Below are positions 57,501-64,000 of a stretch of 64,000 nucleotides of DNA, piece after piece. The stretch is taken from assembly GCF_000234665.1 (NCBI RefSeq), contig NC_018305.1:125929-189928 (forward strand), written 5' to 3'. Source of the DNA: Leishmania mexicana MHOM/GT/2001/U1103 (lineage: Eukaryota; Euglenozoa; Kinetoplastea; Trypanosomatida; Trypanosomatidae). The notes below the pieces were generated by a model. The model did no database searches, was not told the DNA's origin, and worked only from the letters and a program-made list of their open reading frames with translations. A program made the position numbers and the translations under genes. How positions within the stretch are numbered: the first letter of the stretch is position 1; each line of letters opens with the position of its first letter.

Positions 57501-57774
57501 AGCACTCGACGATGTGCGGCTGCGGTGCAGCACTCTGCGCAACGAGATTGAGAGTGTGCTCGTGTGGATCAAGGAGCACAACCCCACGTGGGACGCTGAC
57601 GATGTGCAGGGCGACGCGTCCCCGTCGTCTCTTGCCCTGCGGACGTGGCGCACCACCGTTCGTGAGGTAGGCGAGTGGCTCGACAATGTCGGCGACACCG
57701 CGAGCGCCACCACGCTTGAGGAGCGTCTGCGCATCATTACCGGTGTCAAGACAGCCTTGCGTGAGGCGGCGTGA
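54556..57774 (+). CDS. GRP170/Lhs1-type ER Hsp70 chaperone
   Basis: 1072 residues from MQLLLLSIALFLLGAVDLAL, a good signal peptide; in-frame ATGs at 54424 and 54460 would add an Arg-rich stretch in front. The ATPase domain opens with ELISADLGHESMKVSAW (phosphate-1 loop, GRP170-like), then NDQANRKSPPCVAF. It continues with ALTVPAHATVAQRQALVDAA and AGLRVVRLVHSTTGAAVQLA, YDMGSQHTEVAIYG (phosphate-2), and EVIGGGTRVPRLLQRLGEG (adenosine loop, about 605-623). An acidic insertion (EDDDDEGEG) precedes the connect region. The C-terminal part is long with a helical end, as in Hsp110/GRP170 proteins, which act as nucleotide exchange factors for BiP in the ER. The C-terminus LREAA is not a KDEL/MDDL-type retention signal. 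Confidence 0.88.
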   Translation: MQLLLLSIALFLLGAVDLALPCRRTSSFFARAAGDADAAAPPLLAITETELISADLGHESMKVSAWRVQQQAPYSGTTEGGDAAAAAATRTGTVTMVLNDQANRKSPPCVAFRYFRDPTATADSGGVGTDASPSGRVDGERPPAHRPHTALHPRGYQLERTFAEQAQALAPRFPEQVVCSAAQLLGCTEASTKAATAPSMACALTPAQLTTAYSCHVVPLTALRLTGTTRANSVHEAQQRHGNVVGRQALGVYVPFYATSNAPGQQQRRRRLADNDSTGIAGTAAEDDDDEGEGALFSSEEITAMLLGHARRMAEKTDAADRALSEEDQRLLAGIRQSAGRVDATAGETRASAAIRYAALTVPAHATVAQRQALVDAAALAGLRVVRLVHSTTGAAVQLAYLKAEQVLKADKVQYVMIYDMGSQHTEVAIYGLAAPPAAVASRVKLNGDVEMQALVGSRTLGGAAFDECIASHWDERYFGRRVMNGVLATAGGRDAARLEAAKERGSLLRAAQRAKEMLSANKDAHVTIDGVRAGPSNFDAVGRQELQQRHVTVTADGGLLSLRLTRADFEEWCRPLFDAAVALRDEAIAATGGLVKSLGALDRFEVIGGGTRVPRLLQRLGEGYRSGVVDRTLNSNEAAVMGTTLLAVSSAPRALGLHLVQTLPRYHVREWLNSAVYASTELHSTGTVAAAASSEVQLLFAARKTTLPATRSLRVQLPDMKVEPADSVVITLYSGPEADSAYAHSTRSDAAVTAGSARAAASATSMANCTSCYVRTCTVGGVRKAAEQLLAQHTQKTPHGSARPRHQHVRLAGPEVVVEVVATVSGIPHCSVAYLRAEVEVAEVGPNAAADVQGSNAAAGAAAEASLPDPHHGGTAAGVPPATQHDEHVMNASEEEVQHTGARVTAEGTADPATVDATATPTPPSHESQPQPQVQVQVRVMALALRVSSGAATDGAAVHGLGYNMDLAELVFSHRRVRQLQALDDVRLRCSTLRNEIESVLVWIKEHNPTWDADDVQGDASPSSLALRTWRTTVREVGEWLDNVGDTASATTLEERLRIITGVKTALREAA

Positions 57775-58316
57775 CACGAGTCGAGGCACACCCCAAGAGG
57801 CGGGCAAAAAAAGAGGGGGCGGGCCGTTGACAACGCTCTGCACACACACACACACACACACACGCCGTCGTGCGTGTGCGCCTGAGCTCAGAAACATGAA
57901 ATGAAAGAACGTACAGAAGAGGCCACCGCGTCCGACCGCGTGCCTTGCGCACAATCCTCCTCCTGCTCACAGCGCGCCCGCTCTCACGGGGGGACGAGTG
58001 GCGTTACGGCGTTCGCCTTCTCGTCTCTGCGACCTCTCCGGTAACTTGCGCACCTCTGTCCCCTGCTCTCTGCTCTCCTCAACGCGCACACGCGCGCGCA
58101 TCGCCCTTTCCTCCGATCAGTCCGGAGCGCGTGAAGATCGATAGCTTGCATACAACGCACAACTCAGCTGCGCTGCTAGCTCAAGAAGCGGAGAGTTGGG
58201 CGCGCACAAATTTCTTCGCCTGCATCACGGCTGCGCTGCTGAGCGGACACACACGGTGACCGCACTGCCTGCCCCTGACGCACGCTGGACGAACGCACCG
58301 CAGCACCCAGTCCACG
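57775..58316. other. Intergenic spacer before beta-MPP
   Basis: No gene seen. CA run 57841-57862. Pyrimidine-rich 58018-58080 and CGCCCTTTCCTCC, then AG 58119-58120, give the candidate acceptor; no ATG in the frame of the next gene lies between it and 58317. Confidence 0.6.
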
Positions 58317-59801
58317 ATGCTGCGGCGAACCGGCGCCGCGGCGGCAACGGCGGCGCTGCCGCACAACATGACGATGAAGGACCCGCTCTGTCAGCGGGTG
58401 CTGGGCCGCTGCACCCCCGTCGTCTACTCCTCACTGCCGAACGGCTTCCGGGTGGCGACGGAGTACGTGAAGGACTGCCCCTTTGCCACCGTCGGCGTGT
58501 GGATCGACGCCGGCAGCCGCTTCGAGGATATCCGCAACAGCGGCGTGGCACACTTCCTGGAGCACATGAACTTCAAGGGCACCGACCGGTACTCGAAGAA
58601 CGACGTCGAGAACATCTTCGAGCACCGCGGCGCGCACTTCAACGCGTACACCTCGCGCGACCGTACCGCCTACTACGTGAAGGCGTTCACAAAGGATGTG
58701 GACAAGATGATCGACGTCGTGTCGGACCTCCTCCAGCGTGGCCGCTACCGCCGGCACGACATCGAGGCGGAGCGGCCAACGATCTTGGCGGAGATGCGCG
58801 AGGTGGAGGAACTCGTGGATGAGGTGCTCATGGACAATGTGCACCAAGCCGCCTACGACCCGACGACGAGTGGGCTGCCGCTCACAATCCTCGGACCGGT
58901 CGAGAACATCGCCAAGAACATCAACAAGTCCATGATCGAGGACTACGTGCGGGTGCACTACACAGGGCCACGCATGTGCCTCGTGTCGTCTGGCGGCATC
59001 TCGCCCGATGCGGCGCACGCGCTGGCGGAAAAATACTTTAGTGGCCTGTCCTCCACGAACAACCGCCCGCTCCTGCGCGGTGTGTACAAGGGTGGCCACA
59101 CGATTCTGTGGAACGAGGGCATGGCGACAGCGAACACGGCCGTGGCCTTCCCGATCTGCGGCGCCTCGCACCCGGACAGCTACCCGCTGCAGCTGATACA
59201 CAACGTCATTGGGCAGTTTCGCGAAGGGCAGTACGACCAGTTCAGCTCCCAGCGCCGAAACCCGAACCTGCCGTGGGAGCGGGTGCCGAACCTGGTCCAG
59301 CTGCGCCCCTTCTACACGCCCTACGAGGAGACGGCGCTGCTCGGCTATCACATTGTGACGGCCCGCATGGCGACGAGCGACGTTGCCCGCGACGACGCGC
59401 AGACACTGATGCTGAACTACGTCCTCAGCTCGCTCTACGACCTGTGTGCCACCAAGGTTGAAGACTCCCTGCTGGAGGCGGCCAAGGCGGAGTTCAAGTC
59501 GTCCGTCATGATGATGCGGGACAGCACGACGAACAGCGCCGAAGACCTCGGGCGGCAGATGATACACTTTGGCCACCGCGTGCCGCTGCAGGAGGTGTTT
59601 GAGCGGGTCGACGCCGTCACGCCCGAGTCCCTGCGCGCCGCGGCGGAGAAGTACTTTGCCGTCGTCCAACCCACCGTCTCCTGCATCGGCGCGAGCAGCA
59701 CGTTGCCCAAGTACGACCCCCTCTCGCTCGTGTCGAATGTGGTGCACCCGCAGCTGACGCCGGCGCAGTTCCCGGAGGACGCGCGCGCGTGTCTGCTGTG
59801 A
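58317..59801 (+). CDS. Mitochondrial processing peptidase beta subunit (M16)
   Basis: 494 residues. The inverted zinc motif HFLEH is intact (His79, Glu82, His83) inside GVAHFLEHMNFKGTDRYSKN, with the distal zinc ligand Glu about 76 residues on (AEMREVEELVDEVLMDNVHQ, about Glu159). This is the arrangement of catalytic beta-MPP; alpha-MPP and the core proteins lose these residues. Both M16 lobes are present, and the second ends near YDPLSLVSNVVHPQ. The N-terminus MLRRTGAAAATAALPHN suits a short mitochondrial presequence. Beta-MPP with alpha-MPP removes presequences from imported proteins in the matrix; in some lineages it doubles as a complex III core subunit. Length fits the family (about 490). 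Confidence 0.95.
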   Translation: MLRRTGAAAATAALPHNMTMKDPLCQRVLGRCTPVVYSSLPNGFRVATEYVKDCPFATVGVWIDAGSRFEDIRNSGVAHFLEHMNFKGTDRYSKNDVENIFEHRGAHFNAYTSRDRTAYYVKAFTKDVDKMIDVVSDLLQRGRYRRHDIEAERPTILAEMREVEELVDEVLMDNVHQAAYDPTTSGLPLTILGPVENIAKNINKSMIEDYVRVHYTGPRMCLVSSGGISPDAAHALAEKYFSGLSSTNNRPLLRGVYKGGHTILWNEGMATANTAVAFPICGASHPDSYPLQLIHNVIGQFREGQYDQFSSQRRNPNLPWERVPNLVQLRPFYTPYEETALLGYHIVTARMATSDVARDDAQTLMLNYVLSSLYDLCATKVEDSLLEAAKAEFKSSVMMMRDSTTNSAEDLGRQMIHFGHRVPLQEVFERVDAVTPESLRAAAEKYFAVVQPTVSCIGASSTLPKYDPLSLVSNVVHPQLTPAQFPEDARACLL

Positions 59802-60983
59802 GGACGGTGGCGAGTACAGATGTGGTTGGAGTGGGGGCGGGGGGGGGGCGTAATGGACCGCCCACCACCTCCCACCCGCCCCGCACATGCGTTCATGGCA
59901 TACCCATGCATACACGTCTGCATCACACACACACACACACACACACACACTTGTGCGACCCCTGGTCGGGTTTCTGGCGGGCTGGCGGGCTGTGTCTCGT
60001 GGCTCATGCTTGTCGCCCGTATGGTGGCCGCTGCTCACGTTGTTGCTGGTGATGATGGCGTTGCCGTTGATGAGCAGGTCGATACAGACGGCAGCCTTCT
60101 CCTTCCCTATTCTCTGTTGTTAAGCGCACGCTTGCCGTGCACCTCTTCTAAGGTTTCGTTGCAGGCACAACCAGCGCGACATGCACAGGCCGACAGGCGC
60201 GTCCTCCTGACACACGCGCGCCTAGCCAGCCAAGTTGTCGTGGCACGGTGAAAGTGGCCATCGGGAGGCGCTTGACACAGGGAGGGAGAGTGAGCACGCC
60301 GCCGAAGTCGACGAGCGTGTGCAATGGTGTCGCGCGTGCGCATGTGCACCCGACCCCTCTTCCCCCCCCATCCCCATCCCCATCCATCCCCTGCTGTTCG
60401 CGGGCGCATCCATTCCCGTGGCTCAAGCGCACCTCTGGCGATGATGCTCGTCAGAGAATCAACGAGAAAAGAGGCGGGCGGGGGACGGACGGACGGACAG
60501 GGGGGGAGGGGGGTTTCTCTCTCACACTGTGTGTGCATCCCATGAGCACAGTCACCAGTCCCCCGCCCTCCCCATCCCTTCTTGTGTCCACCACCACCCC
60601 CTACCCCCTCCCCCTCCCTTCCTCGACCATCACACGCCGCTTCTGCCTCGCACATGCCGTGACGCGCGCTACGCCTTCGCAGCCGCCGCCGTGTCGTGAG
60701 GCATTCTCCCCCCTCCCCCCCTCTCCATCTCTCTCGTCCTTAGTGTTCTCGCGGTCGCTCCGTCCGGCCTCCCTCCCTCCTTGCCGGCCCCGGGCGCTGC
60801 GCCGCACACGCACGTAGATCCACTGGAGCCCGCACTCACCCCCTGCACAGGCGCACTTGGAAGAAGGGGCAGCAGCAGCAGCAGCAGCAGCAGCACAAGA
60901 CCCCAATTGTATTACGTCCCATACACAGGAGCGAGCTTATAGACCCACCAGACAGACGACTCGCTGCACCCGATAGACGTGTG
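59802..60983. other. Intergenic spacer before ORC2-like gene
   Basis: No gene seen. CA run 59923-59950; C-rich tracts 60357-60385 and 60575-60625. The strong tract 60700-60741 with AG 60742-60743 is the best acceptor; AG at 60849-60850 is another. A CAG run lies at 60871-60893. Confidence 0.6.
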
Positions 60984-63900
60984 ATGAGCAGCGACCGGGT
61001 CGAGGCGAGGGAGCGAGAGGTGAGGCGCGTAAAGGATGGCGACGTGACAGATCGCACCAGCGGCGGCGGCGGTGTGGTGGCGCCATGGCTGGAGGATCAC
61101 GGGCTCTGGTCCTCGTCGTCCTCCCTCTCCCAGATGACGCCGACCCGACCGTCGCGGATATCGTTGCTGGCCACACCCGCGCCTGTGCCCCTCGACGCGC
61201 AGAGGCACGTGTGCTACGCTGGAGCCGCGGCAACAGCACCTGCAACCGTCGTGGGCAACGCTGAGGAAGTGACCGAAGCGCGAGGCTCGTGCGCCGCACT
61301 CCAAGATAGCGGAGAGGGCACACGTGACTTTGACTCACCAGTGGCAGCGCGCCAGCGGCAGCAGCTGGCATTGAACGCTGAGGAGGCGTGGAGGTGGTGT
61401 GCCTCTCGCCCTGCCTCGTCGGCGTCGTCATCCTCGTCATCGCCTGCGCAGGAAGAAGCGCATCCAGGCCGCGTCGTCTACGAGGATGGGCGAGGCGGTG
61501 GTGAGGAGGCAGCCGACGGAAGTTCCGAGTTGCGCCACGCCGGCGCAGACGGAGCGTCAGATGACGCAGAGCCGTCGTCGCCTACGGCGCTCCACCGGCC
61601 GTCGCCACCGCAGCAGCACCAGCCAGAGGTGTCACCTCTACTGCCGTCGCTGACGCCGGTGGCGACGTCGTGCGCGCAGCAGGCGAAGCCGCCGTCCACT
61701 GCCGCGTCACCAGGCCTGGAGAGCGACACACCGCCACCGCAAGTGGTCAGCCAAGGAGAAGGCACAGATCCAGCCAAGCGGCTGTGCACCGCCGTCGCTG
61801 CTGCCTCTGGAAGAGCGACCCCGGTCGCATCTTCGCCTTCGCCGTCGCCGGGGATGTGGGTGCCCTGCGCGCACAGCGACCCGCCGGCGCGGTACCGCGA
61901 CATCCCCGGGTACTACTGCACCTACTGCTCCTACACTGTTTGCGTGGACTGCTTCCCTCTCACAAAGTTGCGGGAGCAGTCGCGTGTCACGAAAACCGCC
62001 GCGCCGTCCCCCGCCCCCTCGCCGGCTGCATCCGCGTCATCTGTGGCGGGAGAGATGGACTGGCTGGATGCCGTGATCGCCTCCCCTATGACCGCCGTGC
62101 GCAGTGGTGGGGCTGTGAACGGCGCGCACCAGGTCCATGCCACCGCCGCCGCCTACGCAGGGGAGAGCGCTGGGGGCGGCGACAGTCACACGTCTCGGCA
62201 ACGGCACCTGAAGGAGGATACCTCGTTCTGTGGCGCACCGCTGACCGCGACATCATCGACGGTGGCGACGCCCCTCCGCTGTCACCTCTGCCGGCGCGGC
62301 GACCTCGTGCGTGAAGAGGCGCTCCTGCATGAGTGGTGCTGTGAGGGCCCGGCGCCGGCGGCGCGGCGGCACAGCGGCGGCAGTCTCGTCTACGACACAG
62401 CGAATCTGCACAAGTACCACTTCATGCGGGCACAGCGAGAGAAGCGGCGGTCATCGACGGAGCCGCTGCTCGCTCAAGTCCTCGCAGTCTTCCCAGCCAC
62501 GTTGGGCGGGGCGGACGCCCGCGCAGACGGGTCGGCCCCACGCGTCACGCAGAGCCCCCTGAAAAACTGCCGCCGCCGCCACGGCGATGCGTCGAGCGGC
62601 AAGAGCGCCGTTCGCGGGCGGGACCCGCTGCCGTCCGCGTCGTCCGTGCATGGGCGGCGGCTGACGCTGTCACGGCTTGATGCAGGAGCCAACGCAGCCG
62701 CCAGTCTGCGCGATGGTGCAGCGCTGCCGCGCCTCGACCGCTGCGAGGAGGGCGGCAGCTACATCTTCTCTGTATGGAATCCGCGGATGGAGGTGCAGCT
62801 CGTGTGGTGCGCCGTGAATCGCGAGGCTCGTGAAGGTGCACCCGCCTTTCACCATCACCACGACCAGCACAGCAGCGCGGGCCACCGTGGCCGTGGCGTG
62901 CTGCCGCCCTCGGCCTCCGTCACGCCGCTCTTTAGGTGGCGCTGCCCACCCTCCTTGCCGGGGCTCCCGGCGCGGCCGTTCCGCGTGACGGTGCCCTACG
63001 GCCTGTACGCCTTCGCCAAGACGCACGCGCTGGCGCTGTACGAGGCGAGCGACATCTTCAGAAAGGCCACCACGCAACTCACTGCCGCAGCGGGTGGCGG
63101 CGATGGCGTACACCACGCGCAGCTGCACGCCCGGCAGCTGTCGTCCGTGAAGGTGGTGCCGGCAGCCACGCTGCGTGCGCTGCTTGTCGTACACGTGATG
63201 CACCACGTCGCCACGACCCCAGTACCGCTGCGCCTGGGGCGTGCGCTGCGACCATCGCTGCCGGACCCTGCATTACAGCACCAGCACCTGAAGGAGCAGC
63301 GCCCGATGCAGCAGGCCTCTTCTCCAAACGTAGCACACGGCGCCACGATGCCACCGTCGGCGTCGCGCAAGCGGGCTCGGGTGGATGGAGATGGCGTGGA
63401 AGGGGGCGCGGAGGCCTCGGCTCTGCCGCCCACCGCTGACCTGCAGTGGCCCCATGGTCTTGCCTCGCCGGAGCTGGCACTCTGCGTGGATCACCTGCTG
63501 CACGGCCGCTCCGTCGCGGTGTACGGCATCGGCTCGAAGTATTACTTTCTTCACCACGTGGCGCAGAGCGCGGAGCTGAAGCACTTTCATATTGTCACGG
63601 TGGACGCTAGCCTCGGTCGCGGCGACGGTGACGTCGACAACGGCGATCCGCACGGCGGTGGTCAGCGTGGGCGGCGCTCCGGTGGTGGCAGCGGCACGAG
63701 CGCATCGGGTGGCGTTGCCGCCGCCCTTTCTGTTCTGCGTCAGCTGATCATCCTTGGCAGCACGCTCGTGAGGCGCGCTCACTCCACCGCGCGCAAGACG
63801 GAGCTGCAGCTGCGGGGGCGCGACGCCATGCCGCCGCGGCGGCCAGCGCGCCAGCAGGATGCGCATGAACGTGAGCCGGAGAGGCCTGGTGCTGCCGCTG

Positions 63901-64000
63901 AAGCGGATGCGTATCCTGCAGCACGGGCGGCACTCGCCGGGGAAGAAGCCCGCTCGCCAGCCGTGGCGCGTGACGTCACGTCCGCCATGCAGTGCGCGGT
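60984..64000 (+). CDS. ORC2-like origin recognition protein with Zn-finger-like region (partial)
   Basis: Open from ATG 60984 (MSSDRVEAREREV) to the window end, 1005 codons with no stop, so the C-terminus is missing. Around residue 830 it reads LASPELALCVDHLLHGRSVA then VYGIGSKYYFLHHVAQ (YGIGSK at 847-852). This matches the ORC2 signature 'GF-x-I-x-x-YG-x-GSK-x-x-x-L' at the start of its AAA+-like domain. Upstream, about 295-330, a Cys/His cluster (CAHSDPPARYRDIPGYYCTY then CSYTVCVDCF) looks like a small treble-clef zinc finger, which standard ORC2 proteins do not have. A second Cys/His group, CHLCRRGDLVREEALLHEWC, is at about 431-450. The rest of the N-terminal 800 residues is largely disordered. 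ORC2 belongs to the nuclear replication-origin complex; trypanosomatid ORC is very diverged. A Gly/Arg-rich insertion follows the YGIGSK block. Confidence 0.72.
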   Translation, partial: MSSDRVEAREREVRRVKDGDVTDRTSGGGGVVAPWLEDHGLWSSSSSLSQMTPTRPSRISLLATPAPVPLDAQRHVCYAGAAATAPATVVGNAEEVTEARGSCAALQDSGEGTRDFDSPVAARQRQQLALNAEEAWRWCASRPASSASSSSSSPAQEEAHPGRVVYEDGRGGGEEAADGSSELRHAGADGASDDAEPSSPTALHRPSPPQQHQPEVSPLLPSLTPVATSCAQQAKPPSTAASPGLESDTPPPQVVSQGEGTDPAKRLCTAVAAASGRATPVASSPSPSPGMWVPCAHSDPPARYRDIPGYYCTYCSYTVCVDCFPLTKLREQSRVTKTAAPSPAPSPAASASSVAGEMDWLDAVIASPMTAVRSGGAVNGAHQVHATAAAYAGESAGGGDSHTSRQRHLKEDTSFCGAPLTATSSTVATPLRCHLCRRGDLVREEALLHEWCCEGPAPAARRHSGGSLVYDTANLHKYHFMRAQREKRRSSTEPLLAQVLAVFPATLGGADARADGSAPRVTQSPLKNCRRRHGDASSGKSAVRGRDPLPSASSVHGRRLTLSRLDAGANAAASLRDGAALPRLDRCEEGGSYIFSVWNPRMEVQLVWCAVNREAREGAPAFHHHHDQHSSAGHRGRGVLPPSASVTPLFRWRCPPSLPGLPARPFRVTVPYGLYAFAKTHALALYEASDIFRKATTQLTAAAGGGDGVHHAQLHARQLSSVKVVPAATLRALLVVHVMHHVATTPVPLRLGRALRPSLPDPALQHQHLKEQRPMQQASSPNVAHGATMPPSASRKRARVDGDGVEGGAEASALPPTADLQWPHGLASPELALCVDHLLHGRSVAVYGIGSKYYFLHHVAQSAELKHFHIVTVDASLGRGDGDVDNGDPHGGGQRGRRSGGGSGTSASGGVAAALSVLRQLIILGSTLVRRAHSTARKTELQLRGRDAMPPRRPARQQDAHEREPERPGAAAEADAYPAARAALAGEEARSPAVARDVTSAMQCA

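Noticed and set aside
1..64000. tRNA, rRNA, SL RNA or snoRNA genes
   Set aside because: I found no A/B-box pair with a foldable cloverleaf, no rRNA-like sequence and no SL-exon-like sequence by reading. Small snoRNAs could be missed without covariance models.
1..64000. CRISPR array or bacterial-type operon signals
   Set aside because: The tandem repeats are microsatellites and pyrimidine tracts with no unique spacers; the gene set is eukaryotic.

Overview
The window looks like a stretch of nuclear chromosome from a trypanosomatid of the Leishmania group. Every supported gene lies on the + strand with no introns. Genes are separated by 0.5-3.7 kb spacers full of polypyrimidine tracts and CA/GT microsatellites, as expected for polycistronic transcription processed by spliced-leader trans-splicing. 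Coding DNA is GC-rich with strong G/C bias at third positions. One gene encodes a kinetoplastid RNA-editing ligase (REL1), which only kinetoplastids have. The gene set recalls the right part of Leishmania chromosome 1; that placement is from memory, not from a search.

Region 1 (1-21013): the 3' end of a probable L-threonine aldolase, then a fatty acyl-CoA synthetase (FACS) array. It holds two intact genes (1773-3869, 4978-7101), a decayed 3'-end relic (about 9867-10076), a third intact gene (10801-12948), and a 1615-residue diverged paralogue (16166-21013) whose ATP-binding and catalytic motifs are broken. The first two genes are bracketed by an almost identical inverted repeat of about 440 bp (503-943 and 7553-7986). 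Blocks of FACS1 and FACS3 are identical, which points to gene conversion.

Region 2 (22029-35814): a disordered protein of unknown function, a double CCHC zinc-knuckle protein, a PRP3-type U4/U6 snRNP protein, a sideroflexin and a WD40-like protein (possibly WDR20/CreC-like). A 100-base assembly gap follows (36123-36222).

Region 3 (36299-64000): REL1; a TBCK-type pseudokinase-TBC-rhodanese protein; a Ddi1 retropepsin; an EF-hand-like protein; a disordered protein; a GRP170/Lhs1-type ER chaperone; a beta-MPP-type M16 peptidase; and, running off the window end, an ORC2-like protein with a zinc-finger-like cysteine cluster.

The neighbours do not form a pathway apart from the FACS array; they share a transcription unit. 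Regulation is expected to be post-transcriptional through the 3' UTRs, where most repeats and hairpins lie. I did not find a clearly new system. The strongest leads are the inverted repeat around FACS1-FACS2, the FACS-derived pseudoenzyme, the strong hairpins at 13364-13446 and 37919-37949, and several diverged homologues (PRP3, TBCK, ORC2).
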